The position numbers and the translations under genes are program-made. DNA of 64,000 nucleotides from Daphnia pulex (Eukaryota; Arthropoda; Branchiopoda; Diplostraca; Daphniidae), in NCBI RefSeq assembly GCF_021134715.1, contig NC_060017.1, forward strand, positions 5,084,001-5,148,000, in the 5' to 3' direction. Shown here piece after piece: positions 24,359-38,750 of this stretch. Below the pieces are notes generated by a model. That model saw only the letters and a program-made list of their open reading frames with translations. It had not been told where the DNA came from and did not search any database. How positions within the stretch are numbered: the first letter of the stretch is position 1; each line of letters starts with the position of its first letter.

Positions 24359-27300
24359 TCTTCAAAACCTGTGACAGGTGAAAGGAATTTACGTTCATGG
24401 AAATTGAATTATTATTATTATTTCATTTTTGGCCATTTGCCCATATTGGGACCATCAATTTTATCATTTCGCTAAATTGGCACAAACATGGAGCATCGCG
24501 TTTTTGAAAGATCCTCTCACAACTACCGGAAGGTTCAAGGTGAACTTGTCAACAGCGCGCAGTGCCGACTTGTACCCGTCACGTGGCTGGATGTCTTTCA
24601 CTTATACCTACCCAGTTACAATCTCCAATACTGAGAAGACGACCCACTAAACCAACAAATATTCCACATTTCAGCAGACACCAAACAACCAAAGACAAGG
24701 AAGAACAATTTTTTTTCTAAATTTGTCTTCAAGGTTTAGCTGAGTCACGTCCCCTTTTCACGCAAAAATCATTTGTTTCCCTTTCAATCTCAGCCGTTTT
24801 AAATGTGGAAATTCCTGACGAAACAAAAGAGTTAAATGTAATAACCGACGATGACTGTTAACCTGCGAGCGTAGGTGCAAGAAGCTGACGACATCCGGAA
24901 ATCCTGCTCCCTATTAACATGAAAACTAACCAAACTAGTCGCGACCTTGCAACGTGCCAGAATGTCGTTGGTATATTATAATACGTTCGCTCCTTAAAGA
25001 AACTTTCGTTCGCTTTAGTGCCTTTTATGTTTATAGACGCTGACGTCTAACAGATAGGACGGATCCGCATAGAGTCTAAAAGTTCTGAAACAAAAGAGAT
25101 ACCGAAATGACACCAAGGTGACCTTTTCAAAGATGGAAGTGATGGCTATCGAAAGCGTTCGACTGAAAATTGAAAAATAAATTTAAAATAAAAACACGCT
25201 GCGATGCCACGAACCAGGTGCGGTAGGTGAATGACTCACGCTCTATTTTGCGACACCGCATGTCACTGTGTTATTCAGTCCGTGAGGGCTTCCGGTGACG
25301 AAACAGTGTATCGTACACATCTGAATTGTGTGTTGAAACGCGATAAAACTCGACGGAGAAAGAAATGAGAGCAAATGAATGAAAGGCAAACATATCGCGG
25401 CCTTTTAAAAGAAAAGAAAAAAAACCCCGAAAATAATAATGATAAAAAAAGGAAGAGGTAAAAAGAAGAAGATGGAATCTCTTGTACATATAAGAGTTAG
25501 TAGTTGCAGGCTATACTGCTGAAGTGGAGAAAGCGCTAATATGCCGCCAGCTGGAGAAAGGACGACCCGGAGATATGGAACTTCTTCACATTCGAAGAAC
25601 GGGGAAATGTGTGTTTCTATTCAAGAAAAAAAAGGAGAAGAAGAAAGAAAAAGAGAAAGAAACCCAAACATTTTCTTTTCCTTCCAGAATAAAAAAAAAA
25701 AGGAGGGGGGTAGAGGAAAATAAATAAAAAGGAATAAAAAGAGAAGAAAGAAAGTCGCCAGAACGAACGTGAAAAACGTGAGGTGCCCGGGAACAGGCGT
25801 CCTCAATTTCTCCCCTCTCCTATAACCCTCCCTGGTCTTCAGCCCCTCTTTTAAGGGGGGGGGGGATCCTCCTCCCATCGTCGACCGAGATTCGGAAGAA
25901 GAAGAAGAGCCGAGGCCACTTTCTATGGCCCGACAGACTTGGCACACGGACAACAACACAATGAAAACACACGCAAGAGATAGAGACTTTTGACCACTTC
26001 ATCATGTAACTACAAATGACGTGACAAAATAATGAAATCAAATACACACACAAGTGCGCTCACCTCTTATTTCGCCTGGGATGATTCACCTGCTGTTAAA
26101 ATTGCTTGAATGTCGGATTTTTATTCTTCTGGCGTGAATGGGTCGATTATTTTGAAAAAAAATTCCACTTTCTTGAATATTATTGGGTCCCGTCAGTGGA
26201 TGAACATGATCAAAATTATTTTGTCTGGTGGTTATGTTTTTCTCTTACTTCAATGTGTTGAAATGTCTTCGACTTGGGTCCGGAAGAAGACTTCAACAAT
26301 TGACACCGAAAATGTTTCTGTCGCGGGACGACACTTGTTGTTTGTTGTTTGAGCAACAAACTTTCGCGCGATGGTTCCAGGTTGGATGTAGGCAGCGAAC
26401 TGGCGTCCGTTCGGTGCGGATCAAGACTGAAGTCAGTTGGTTGCCCGGCTGGAGGATTTTAGATGCCCCTGCAACAACTTTCACTGCCGGTGCTGGAAAC
26501 AAAAAAAAAAAAAATAACAACCCAGCCCCTTATTCCCCCCTCCCCTTCCAGTCGACCAAGTCTCCTCTTCTTCTCTCTTCGGGGTTCCTCCTGGGCACCT
26601 ACAGCTCACGCGGGCCGGCGCGCTGTCGACGGCGAACGCTCCCCATTGGCTGATAACCAACTGAGCCACCCGCTGTTCTTCGAAGATGGTGAATTATATT
26701 CTCCGATTTGGCTTCCACATCCCTCTCGACACACTGGGCACTGGCCGCCACACAAACGTCACAGGCGATGGCGTTTTTACGCCAACAACAAAAATCTAAA
26801 AAGAAATGGGAATGAGAGATGTGCGTTTCATTCAGGCTTATTTATCTATTATATACACAATTTCCAAAAGATAGTATACGTACGTCTTTCCAAAAGTACC
26901 ACCGACACAAAGTATATATACCAGATGATACTATACAGATGGCAGGGCTAATGTTCATGCGGCTCATCGTCCACGTCAACCTAGAAAATAGAAATGAGGA
27001 AATAGAGTCTTGGAAAACTCCAGAGGAATGTTCTAATAAATGCCACCCCAAATTATTTCTTTATTTTTAATGATTTTCCCTAAATAAAAAAAAAAGAGAA
27101 ATGCAATTCAGTCCATCAGTGGAGAAATGAGAGCATCGCGATATCGGCGCTCCGGTTCGTTTAAATCACCTGACGTCAATTTGCAAATGAATCTAAAAGA
27201 ATTATGTTGAAAAAAAGGTGACGACGAGTTCATTATCTCCCCCCTATAACATAGAGTTACATTCGTAGCCCCCCCCCCCCCTATTGGTGGAATTTAATAG

Positions 27301-28484
27301 TCGGCATGGAGCGTCTAAACGCACGCAGTCAGCGAAATTTCAGCACGAAAGGCAGAAACAAAAGAAAAACCGCCTATCACGAAGTGAAGGTAAAGACCTC
27401 GCACAGCGTGTGAGCGCGTGCGCGTTGTCATTTTCTTATTTATACCTTCAACACAGAAATCCATCCACGGTTGACGGGCGAAGATCCACTTCATCATGGA
27501 ATAATAGAAATATACGTACAAGAAAATCAAACAAATTTCGAAGGTGAAATCAGTCCCGTAGTAGTATAATAATAAATATACGCAATGCCTTATTGTAATA
27601 GATGGAAAGAAAACAGAAACTGATGGCTCTCAAGGTTTAGAGGCCATTCCGGCAATGAAGCAACAATTTTTTTTTTTTATGATAATGGCGTAGTTTGGTA
27701 TATACACACCATCCTACATGACGGAACAACATACACAGCAGAGCCGGAACCGACGGAAAAAAAAGCAAGAGCCTGTCTGGTGTGCCGCACTCGTAATCCC
27801 AACTTAAAGAATTCGTTGTCGATATATGCGAGAGAGTTGGCGGGTGGTGTTGAATTTTTGTTTTGCATTTGAAAACAACAACAACAACAACCGGAATTCA
27901 ATGCGAAAAATGGTAAAATTCTGAAAGAAGGCAGAACAACGACCTTTTTTGTTTTTGTTTTTGTCTTTCCCCAAAAAATGCCGGAAACGTTTCCACTAAG
28001 ACTTTCTGCTCTGCTCGTAAACATTCCAAAGTCTCTCTCTCTCTCTCTTAGAGATTCGCCGTCAAATAACGCCAAGTGACGTCATTTTGAAAAGCAGTTT
28101 TGCGTACGAAAAACTCGTTAAATGACATCAAAATCATCGGAGAAAGAAGGGGGGAGGGGAAGCCCTCGTATTGATGATCCTATTTTTCTTGTTGGGTGCA
28201 GTTTCCTCAAGACTAAATAATAAGAAGGTGGAAGAGAAAGGACGAGAAATTTAAAATATTTCGGGTTCTTCTTCTTATTATTATTATTCTTTTTGTGTTA
28301 TTTTCTTCATCATTTTGGGGTTTTTTTTAAAAAGAAAAGAAAAAAGAGGGGAGACGAGTGAGAGAGAGAGAATAACCGACAGACCGTCCAATCAGTTACA
28401 TCTGTGCGTGCGGTAAAGGTGCCTAAAAGTAAGTCAGTATGTCAGGTCGCAGCCTGTTTTGTGCCCGACTTGTGCATACCGTTA

Positions 28485-28504
28485 ACACACACACACACAC
28501 ACAC
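28485..28504. repeat. AC dinucleotide microsatellite
   Basis: About ten uninterrupted AC units, flanked on the left by GTTA and on the right by CGACTGCG. Confidence 0.9.
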
Positions 28505-31500
28505 CGACTGCGTGTGTCTGTACATACACCTCATTTTCTCTCGGCTCTAGCTCATCGCCGGAGTAAGGTGTCGGAGAATAGACTCTATAGCAACTAGCAT
28601 ACATACATCTTCTTTCTACACGAAATGAAATCATTGACGGATCGTTGGTAATAGCATTGCAAGTAAGTAGCCTGTAGCCTAGTTCATCATCCACATGTAG
28701 CCTAAGTCTCCAGGTGTGCCCAACCATCATGAAAAGTATTACACTCATCTGTATAGAAAAGGAGAGAAAAAAGGCTGATGATATTTTCGGATGGGCGCAA
28801 ATTGGAAGATGGCGAATCGTTGGCTGTTTCTCTCTTTTTTCGTCCTTGACTCCCCTACACACAATGTAGCATACAATTATTATTTCTCTTTTGTTGTTGT
28901 GTTTCTCTCTCGCTTTTTTTCTTTCTTTCGCAATCCGAAACGTATAACGCCACGAACGCACGAACTCGGCAATCTAAATAGGTAGTCGTAGTCGGATTAC
29001 GCATATGTGTTTAAGGTCTAATGACATGTTAAAGGGAAAGACACCAAAGACACATCGGTTGTTGGTTGTTGTTGTCGTTGGCCAAAAGGGTAACGAGCCA
29101 GGTTTCAACTTGGCGTGTTATTGTGACATCACGCAAGTGATATTACACTACTCGAGCGAATCACGAAAACGCCAAAACCAATGGGGCGTAAGTTGATACG
29201 TATGTAGTATCCCATTTTGGCCAATAAATTTTAAAGGGGAAAAAGAAAAGGAAAGAAAAAAAAGGGAAAAGAGTGTACAGACTATTATTTTCGAAGAAAA
29301 GCCAACGCCTATATCGTCTATGATCTCCATCAAAGTGCCTATACTGCCCTTTAACGGCTTGACACTGTGGCGATGTGACCGAGATCGGCCGCGTGAAATC
29401 TTACACCGACCTCTAAAAAAGCGAAAGCATCGCGTCGTTGGCGCAAGCAGGGGCCAGCACACAGCTGCAGCAGCAGCAACTCTCCAATGGGAAACGAGTC
29501 CCGGTACGACCCCCTTCGACACTATTATGTATACACACGCTAGATAGATACTATAATACTGTGCAACATTAAAAAAGAAGAAGAAAAAAAAAAGAAAACT
29601 TTTGGGGGAAATTTTTCGAAATTTTTGCTATGTTGGTTTTCCTTTGTCGCCGTTGACATCAAATCCTTTTGGATTCATTCCCAAATAAAAAGCGACGACG
29701 ACTCTCACAATAGACGAGGATGGATTTTAAAAAGAAAAAAAAAACGCGGCACAGGATTTCGCCGAAACGCGTGTATAAATAAATAAGATTGCTTTTTTCC
29801 TGTTTCATATTTAGATTTTTGGGGAGATATAATACATTCATCTTGTTAACACTTTCCCTCCGTCGTGCCTGTCGCGCACTGATATCAATATAAAATTTTT
29901 AAAAAAAAGTACAGACAATAAGAGAGAGTAGATATTCTATGGTGATAAGTTTTTCGCAGATGCCTCTCTCACCTTTCCCTCATCAGCCCGTCCGTTTGGC
30001 GACGCGGTCACTCAGTGGAACATCCTCGGTCCGATTCGACAATCATAAAATAAAATTCCGCCCGATTACGAAGCGACTCCGTATAAATGAGTCGATAAAT
30101 TGACATTTTACGGCTCCGTTCTCATTCGTTGCACGCAAGGTTACGCAAATATGCACGCACCAACAATCGGCGCGGGCGACATGTCTGCGCGCTTGTTTAT
30201 GAAATCACATTTTCTCTCTTTCTCTCTCTCTCTTTTTCTTGTGTGTGTGTTTGTGTGTTCATCTTCTTCTTGTTTGAGGTGCTGGACGAGAGAGTGAGAG
30301 GCGCGAGTGATGGCCTTCGCATCGCCCGGCTGCGCGAGATAGATTTCTCGACGGCATCACGGCGGATGAGAGCAGCGGCGGCCTTGCCGGCGGGTTGCTG
30401 AAGAAGATCCCTCATCTATACAGATTGCTTTTTATGATTCCCATCCACATACCTTTGATAAGATTGTTGTTCGCCCACCCCACCCCCATTTTCAGCTTGG
30501 GCCTGATGAGTGCGTGCACTTTTCTGTGCATAGCTCGAAAGGGAAAAAGAAAGAAAAAAGGTTCCCAGAAGAAAAGTTGTGTGTGCTGTATTATAACGAG
30601 GACAAACACCGAGAAATTCCGCGTGTTTTGGACTTTGGAACCTGGCTAATCACCTGCTTCATCAATGGAAATAAAGAAAGAAAACCAGGCATTGTGTAAA
30701 GCTAGCAGCTCGGGAAAAGAGAAAAAATAAGAACGCCTTCGGAATGAAGAGGAGCACGTCTTATGAATAATTCACGAATCATTTGGATTTCGTCATGACT
30801 AGACTATGCGGAGGCCGCACGGCCTTGGGCAGCATGGTTAGTCTTTTCTCTCTCTCTCTCTTTCTCTACGGCGAAAAACAAGCGACTCGCAACGGTGGGC
30901 TTTCGGTTGATTAGATTCTTACATAAGACTCTTCATTATTATGTAGTCGGCCGAGGATCGAATTGCAATCAATTTGGTGTGTCGTTATATCGACATTACG
31001 GCCAGCACCATCACAGTTGGCGCTGGGTATTTTCTTCTCATCATTCGTGATTTTCTAAAAAGAATTTCACCAACGACTTCAACGCAAGAGATATGACCCC
31101 CCCCCCCTTCGCCAGATAGTTGAAGAGAAAGTCCGCGTTCATCTGGCGCCATCCAGAGCCCAAAAGTCTGATTTTTTTTATTAGTTGTTATTTTTCTCCC
31201 ATCTTGGTTTCATAACGCTGTTATTCAAATGGAAAATAAAAATTTGGATCAAGAGTAAACCACCTATAGCGTAACAACTGTCATGATCGCTATTTGGCGA
31301 AATTATGCATCCGCGCCCGCTCCACCCCAGCTCCGCCGAGACATTCTCTTTTTTCTCTTCTCTTCACGCGGGAACCTCTCCCGTAGGTACACGATTTGAG
31401 ATAAAGAACGTCGTTTGTAAACGGATGCGTGAAGGTTGGGATCGGCAAAAGGGACGCGACAATGTCGGAATTTTCTTTATCGATTCCAATTTGTGTTGGG

Positions 31501-32853
31501 GATTTTAAAAATTTTTCGGTAAAGTGTTCCTAGAGGCAAAATATCTGGGACCTTGTCGAAATCGATGCCGTTCAATACATGGGGAAACATGTTGCTGGAG
31601 CCCTTCTTTCATCCATCTCGCCGATGTCCTTGTAGCGGTTTGTCTTCCCCAACTGACATTTCAATGGTCGGGCATGGAAAAATTTCCCTGCCAATTTGGT
31701 CGGAATCAAATGTCGAAAGCGCCGCTATGACGAATACGGTAACGAAGAATATTGGCAGAAATTCTATTTGGAAATCGGTTGATTGCGCAATCAATAAGGG
31801 ACGCTCACGCTGTTGTTGCTTCGCGCGAAAGCGCCCAGCAATACAGCCAACACCTTGTGTTTGTTTTCGTTGCCGCTTCGGGAAAACGGAAAGCCAAAAA
31901 TCAAGGCATAAAAGAAAAGTTGCCATAAAGATGGACGGTGCTGGGTTTCCCCAATTCAGCATCTCGTAGTCGTATGCAAGGTGACAGTTCTTTCAGCTTC
32001 TTCAACTTTCTTTCATCAATAAACGTTATATCCATTTTGAAAGAACAATATAGCACGTATACACCTTTCAGTAGAAGGCCAAAAAAATCCGCTTGAAAAA
32101 TTAGACGAATTACAAATTATGACACCATTCTTTGTTTTCTCTTTTGACTACGTAATGTCGTTTTTCAACCTTAAGGAAGAAAAAACCTTAAGTCAAGACT
32201 CAAGATTCTGAATATGTTAACGAGGAGGTGCCAGATGTGGTGGCAGGTCCCTCTTGGTTAAAAAAATGTTCTCGTTGAACTTTGATTTTTAAATATTTTT
32301 CAAATTTGATTATTTGTCCACAGACAAAGTTGTGATACAAAATAAACCAAGCCTGATGTGCAGTCATTCTTCAAGTGAGTTATTTAAAAAAAAAAAAAAA
32401 ACCCTAACTGATTAAACAAAAACGGCAAGAGAAAAACAGTTCCAGTCAATGGCATAGGAATAATCGTATTCCGTACTATGTTACGATTTACAACGCCACC
32501 AAGTGGTCGAAAATGAAAAATAGAAACAAGTTTTTCCTACCTTTAAACCTGGGAAGTACGGCCAAGCATCCATCCATCCGCTGATAAGTTGAATCCTCCA
32601 GGCAGAATAGGGAAAAGGGGGGTCCTCATACATGATGACAGAGGGGAAATTGAAAAGGAGGAACAAGAGATCCGTAACTCAAATTACATAGGCGGTTTCT
32701 CCAATCAAACTGGATGCTGTTTATCTAAACAAAAAATAAAAAATGGATTACGAAAAAAATTTATCACACATAAAAAAATACATCACTGATAAGTGGTAAC
32801 TACAGAATGGCCATTATTTGCAGAGAAATAACAAAACAAGTATTTTGAAAGAT

Positions 32854-33024
32854 GAAAACCTATAATCATTACTTATAGCACCAATGAAATAAAATTAAAG
32901 AGATAAATTAACGTGTATGTTATGTGTTGTAAAGAAGTGGTGGAATTTAGGGTAGAGGTGGGACAATAAAACCATTAAAAACCTATAATCCTTACATATA
33001 ACATCAATGAAATAAGATCAAAGC
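32854..33024. repeat. Imperfect direct repeat, about 50 bp, two copies
   Basis: The block AAAACCTATAATCATTAC followed by a TATAGCACCAATGAAATAA segment (about 32854-32902) recurs at about 32977-33024 as AAAACCTATAATCCTTAC plus TATAACATCAATGAAATAA. The offset is about 123 bp. Confidence 0.7.
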
Positions 33025-33341
33025 GATCAGCAATAAAAGTTTACGAACAAAATGAGGAATACATCAGACTGTATAGGTAGCAAGAGATATTTCAGCTCAA
33101 ATCGACAGCAGTTTTAGCAACAGGATCTCCACTACCCTACCATTCCAAAACAAAATCATTGGAATCAGGATGACTAAATAGATTTAAAAGAAACAAATAT
33201 TATTGGCAGCTTCATAATCAATGAAATATCTAACACATTGACTTTATTTGTTTGCAACAACTGGATTTCCAGGAGATACCATTTACTTGTTGTTACTTGT
33301 ACGACGACTTGTACGACCCCCTCCCCAATTATGAAAAATAT

Positions 33342-33437
33342 ACTCTAGTTCTAGTCCTGCCGAAGGAAAATCCACAAATATAGCATAAAACTCTAGTTCT
33401 AGTCCTACCGAAGGAAAATCTACAAATATAGCATCAA
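33342..33437. repeat. 48-bp tandem repeat, two copies
   Basis: The unit starting ACTCTAGTTCTAGTCCT is present at 33342-33389 and again at 33390-33437 with only about three differences. It lies in non-coding sequence beyond the 3' end of the F-box gene. Confidence 0.9.
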
Positions 33438-34176
33438 AATGTTGGAACTTCATATATAGTTAAAAATAAGTTATCCAATTGTCATTGGATTAAGCGGTCC
33501 CCCAGCATTTTCTTGATGATTTCCACTTAAGTATATTGGGTGGAATTTGAATGATAAGAGTTGCTGATTTTGTTCAAGATGTCTTCAAGCTCTCAAAACT
33601 GCTGTATGCTTCACTAGAGCTAAAGGAAAACTGGAAATTACCATTACTAAGGTGATAACGGTTGAAATCCTTGTGAAGTGTCTTCTCTCCAAATGAGACT
33701 ATATTGAAACAGCTTCACAATCCTTATGTGATAATATTCTTTAAGATACTTTTGCATAGTGATGATTAAACCTTGGACTGGACTATCACCTAGTCTAATT
33801 TCATCGTAGCGACAGCATGATCCTGTACATATATAATATTTAAAGTATTGTTGGTTGGCTATAAGCAAAATTAGGTAGCATTATTCATCTTAAATGTATA
33901 GGTAAAAAGTTACAGTTTTCCTTTAAGTTCTTGTGAAGCATACAGTAGGTCTTTACACTCTTTACTAAAAGCGTTTTGACTATTTCACACTGTGTTGTAT
34001 TGTGAAACTGAGTGACTGCAATAAACTGAGCCAACTTAACAAAATCAATATTCAATTATAGCAGACAAGAAAAACAAACAAAAACAAATCGGGGTTGCCA
34101 CACAAAATACAAATTATTAACATGCGCAAATTTACCTGAATAATTTGAAAAACCTAAGTACATTTGAAACATACGA

Positions 34177-36482
34177 TCAAAATTCGGGAACCAAGTAGTT
34201 GATAGGGCATACAATCTCGTCATAATGAATTCGAGGGACTGTGGGATCCCATGCACTGGGAAGCGAGTAACTTTGAACATGGCACCAAAAGGCCGGTCGA
34301 ATTGGGACAATCAACTCGTAAAATTTCTTTTTCAGTTCGGCAACCGTTCCTGGTTCGATTTCTGATGCCGTGATGAAACAGAAACAGACGAGATCTGGCA
34401 TACTGCTTACAAATTTGAATAGAACGTCTTGCAGTTCCTGACTTTTCCACGGAAATTTTGAGCCGTCATCCACCTCCTCGTAGAGAACAATTCTTTCCAA
34501 TCTTTTAGAATAGAGAAGAGCATTCAGTACGGCCCGATTCGGGTTTTCTCCTAAGTACTCGGAGTCGTAGTCGTACTGCAATCTAAATTTATTCAGAATG
34601 TAAACATTGTCAAATCTGTATTTTAGTTAAACCAAAGTACTGACCTAAAATCTCGCAACTTTTCAGCCAGAGGTAAGTACCGACAAAGATTTTCGAAGGA
34701 TTTAGCGCAAGTAAGACCACCGCAAATATGAAGATTTCGAAGTAATGGGCAGCTACTGAATATCTGAAATAGAATGAGTCAGTTTGAATTCCATATACAA
34801 AAATTTAAATCTTGTGCATATACCGTTTCAAAGAAATCTCCTTCGAACAAATTGAAAGCATTTAACCTTAACGTAGTCAATCGGCCACAACGTGATATCG
34901 TTTTCAAAAAATCAGTGTTAGGAGGTTCTACGGTAGTCCAAGGAGAACGAGCAGTTCGATTTGAAAGACCAATATGAAGCACTTCAAGATTGGGAGCGGC
35001 TTTCAGAAATGGTTCTAAAATATCTGAGAAGATAAAGAAAAATAACGCGCAACTTTGCAGTTGCGTAAAAAGGAGCATTAGAATTGTATAGGGTAAAAAA
35101 AACGCACTACCTATTATTGGATAACCGCAAGTGTAAACCAATGTCTTTAAATGATTCAACATCCAGTCAGCTTTCATACAAAAAGGATATTTAACATCGT
35201 TGTCATCCAAATGTAAATGTTCCAACTTTGGATGTGCTCTACACAATTCGTCAACTCCCTTAATAATAAACAGAAAATACATTTAGTCCCAAACTTCACG
35301 ATCACAAGAAGAAACATAAGTTACTTGTGAACTGATGCAATAGCCATAAACGTAGCGAAGGTTAGGCAACAACCCGCCCCAGTGTTCTAGCCCAATCCTA
35401 CCACCGATGTGTTGCAACTGTTTAAATGGCCCATCGCCGTCGCAGTCAAAACTTGACAGCTCATTGCAACATAAAATTGATTTTAGTTGACTTTCTGAAG
35501 GGATCATATAACTCATGATTCCATCATTTTCCATTATCCAAACACGTTCAATGCAGTTCATGTCATAATGGGAAAATACCCATTCGACCAGCTCCTTGAC
35601 ACATAAGTCTTGACATATTATAGTTTCACCCCTTTTCAAAATGATAAAATTTTTCAATAATGCCATCCAACTCAAATTTGGGAAAAATTCGTCTCTAGCA
35701 CGATTGACGGATTCATCATGACCACATAATAATGCCTCAGACACATCTTCATGACTATAGACAATTTCCAGGTGCAAATCCACACACTTTCGGCAATAAC
35801 TATAAATAACAATAACGGCACTTAGTTATAACAATATAAACCCAATAAAAGTAATTAGATACCTTAATAGCTGCAGGATTAAAAGCCAAGAGTCTGTATA
35901 ATAAGCACCATTGAATGCAAGGATTTTTAAGTGAGTCAGTTTTGAGAAACCATTTGATAATGTTTGAAGAGATGGTGATTCAAATTCTTTCATTTTATCA
36001 AAAATAGGTTCATCATACTCCGACAAGCTAATACTAAGTTTTACAATATGATGACAGCTTTTAAATATCTGCCAAAGATGTGACATGTTAAGCTTGGTAT
36101 CTTGAATTTTTAATGCTACCAAGTGACTCATTGAAGTTACAACGTCAAATAAAAAGTCACTTGGCAGCCAATAACAGTGGCTTGTATCGAGACTTGTTAA
36201 CATTTCCGGGCAAACCCATCTACTAAGATATTTACGAAATGAATTATGGGTGACAAAAAAACACTGATGGATTGATAGGTTTCTGTACGGTAGTTAAAGA
36301 AATCAGAATTACAATTTGCTGCAAAGTTTCAGTACCAATATGTGTTACCTTCTTTCTCCCCATAGACATGAAAATCTGTCAGACACCCCTGAGATCGAAA
36401 AGGTTAAACAGTCTTTTTCATTCATGTAGTTGAAAAGGTGAAGAAGTATGTCAACAGGAAGACTGTCAAAATGTGTCTCCAT
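34177..36482 (-). CDS. F-box / leucine-rich-repeat-like protein
   Basis: There are seven exons: 36482-36349, 36282-35863, 35799-35325, 35258-35111, 35023-34824, 34763-34645 and 34582-34177. All are in phase, giving about 633 aa. Residues about 6-30 (FDSLPVDILLHLFNYMNEKD) match an F-box, the SKP1-binding motif of SCF ubiquitin ligase substrate receptors. The remainder contains irregular leucine-rich repeats of the RNI/FBXL kind: LVALKIQDTKL, LTHLKILAFNG, LEHLHLDDNDV, LEVLHIGLSN, LTTLRLNAFNL and LLRNLHICGGL. The last 135 residues are a more divergent tail. There is no signal peptide or membrane segment. The substrate is unknown. Arthropod genomes carry many such lineage-specific FBXL genes, so I give no symbol. 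The start is supported by the F-box only a few residues downstream of the ATG. Confidence 0.85.
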
Positions 36483-38750
36483 TTTTGTTTCCAAACAAAT
36501 CAAAACTCCACTGTCGCACTCGCACCACAGACTTATTATAAAGACTAAAAGACTACGATCGTAAGTCGTATCATCGACTACCTTCGTCCTATGCCGTGTG
36601 GTGGCGCGTCGAGCTCATTTTCGGAAAGCCATTATTTGTAATTACACTCACAAGGCTTAAATTGAAAACCTATACAGACGCAGCATGCAGGGATGCAGCT
36701 TATTGTAACCCGAGTTCAATTTACGCCATAACTCACGAATATCATGATTATCTTTTACCGTCACTTTTATTTTAAGATTTCAAGGAACAAACAATCAATC
36801 AGACTACCTGTGCAGTTCCTCAATTCCAAGTAGCGTTCTACCAGGTGCCAATTATGCTTTTCAAGAAGTATCAAGGATTTGCCAAAGCGTTGTTAGACGA
36901 TAGATCATAAGCGACATTTCCCACGAAATTAGCCTCATCTCGAGTTCTCGAAAATCAAAATAATAATTCCTTGGAGATTTATAGACATTTATAACCTGGA
37001 CGTCTCAACTTTATTTAATGTACAACTGCCGTACCCGTATCGTAATACTCATCACGATTCGTCCATCGCTTATTCCACTTATCTAAAAAAAAGTCATTCG
37101 AAACCCATTGAAAATGAAACTTGAGTCCAAAATTCACGAAAGGATGTCATGCTAACGTCTATTGGCATTATAGTAAAAGTTGGCGCAAAAAAAAATGTCG
37201 ACGATGTTGCGAAAAAAAATTTTACGAGTTAAACCGCTTTAGTATTTATAAAACTTTCCAACCGATTGTACATTGCCAGATATGAATCGGCTAAGAAAGG
37301 GATGACTGAAAAGATTTAAGAGCGTTGGAAACCCAAACCTTATTGGTGGACCCAAGCGTGCTCGTCACCTACCAGTCCTCAACATCTCCAAACCCATTTC
37401 TTTGCCAAACAATTTTGCAAGGCACGTTCGCAGAAGAATAAGCAATAACGGCGGCATTTCCGATGGAACCTACAAACATCTGAAGAGAGACCATCTCTTT
37501 TTATAACCAATTCGTATAATTAACGAAAGAAAATGGTACAACTGAAGAGAGAATGATTTTAACTCATTCGCTCGAATGGAAAACTGGAACTTAATCATCC
37601 CAAATGTAATATTACGACAGGTGCCGTTACCATGTAGAAGAGGCTTCGAACAAAAGTTTAAATAAACGGGAGAGAGAACAAGTCATGGAAAAAGTCAATT
37701 GCTGATAGGATATTACATAATAGGATTGTTCTGCCAGGTAATTGTACAAACGATGGAGTAAACCGTTTTGGTATTTAATTATTTCCTGCCTATATCAAGA
37801 TTGTTTCATAATAAATTATAAAGATGCAGACAGGGTTTCTATGGTCGGTTTATTCATGACGAACCCTTCAATTTGGTGTACAGAATTTCTTTCGTTACCC
37901 TCCCACCGTAAGATGTCGTGTAGAGGTTGAATATTGGACAAGAGATGCTCCGGTTAGGATAGTAGTTTTTATTACGAATATTGTTGCCGTGCAACCCAAA
38001 CCAATCCGTTTTCGACTCCGTTTATGGCCCTTATGTTTTATAAATTCATGGTAATCCCATGATATGCTTATCAAGATTCTAGCAGATTCAAGCAGAAAGA
38101 TCAGGATAAGCATACCAATTTCGATTTTAGGGACCTGTCGTTATATAGTCGCGATAGTATATATGCGTCAGTCAACGACACGGTTTTTGTTATTCATCAA
38201 AGCGCTAGTTTCGAGAAATGGAAGCAGCCGGAAAAGCGACAGATTCTTCGCCGAGGATGGAATATTAAGCAGTCCAAAAAAATATGCAATCAAGCCGCTT
38301 GGAGGTGTGTTTGTTGCGCAGTGTGTAACGCCGCTGGCGATTTTATACACCAAGTCTCACGAAAATTGGGCGTCGCGTATATACTCCGGCGAAATAAGAT
38401 GAGTAAAAGGAGAAAATTTTGGGAAGGGCCAACACAAGCAACGTAGGACGGGTACTAGAATTCTCTGAAGTAGAAACCGCCTCCATAAAACAAGTCCCTC
38501 TCCCCGTTGCCGCCCATTAAGTCGGACTGCGTGCCTACCTGTTGAACAACGCAGCACGCGCAACCTTCTTACTATAGTATCTCAGCTTCTCAGTGTGTTT
38601 GTGTCGGGTGTTGGTGCGGGTTTATTTCCAGTGTTTTAGAAGCGCTCCTTCCATCAAATCATTTCGGTTCAATTCGGGATATTTTTTCTTCGGTTTTTAT
38701 CTCTACGCTGTTGTCTGCCGGTTATATAACGCGGTAAGTGAGAAAACATC
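36483..38750. other. Intergenic, promoter side of two divergent genes
   Basis: This is 2.3 kb between the divergent F-box gene and the first MARVEL gene. No supportable coding exon was found. The last about 170 bases (38580-38750) are probably 5' UTR of the MARVEL gene. Confidence 0.4.

Larger units (their letters stand above)
24359..34176. other. Long intergenic region, low complexity, no gene seen
   Basis: This covers about 9.8 kb without a supportable gene. It is rich in homopolymer and purine/pyrimidine tracts: a purine block at 25619-25760, a G-run at 25856-25865, a C-run at 27271-27280, TC repeats near 28033-28050, an AC repeat at 28485-28504 and CT repeats near 30211-30240 and 30846-30864. 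An exon-like reverse-strand stretch (about 32542-32640, encoding YSAWRIQLISGWMDAWPYF) ends at a GTAGGA donor but has no partner. The region may hold 5' untranslated exons and promoter DNA of the peroxidase gene. Confidence 0.4.

Noticed and set aside
26228-26951. Frames of 141 and 162 codons in the intergenic region
   Set aside because: They run through homopolymers and simple sequence with no recognisable motif or splice partners.
28482-28961. 159-codon reverse frame
   Set aside because: It ends in a microsatellite-encoded Cys/Val repeat and has no domain features.
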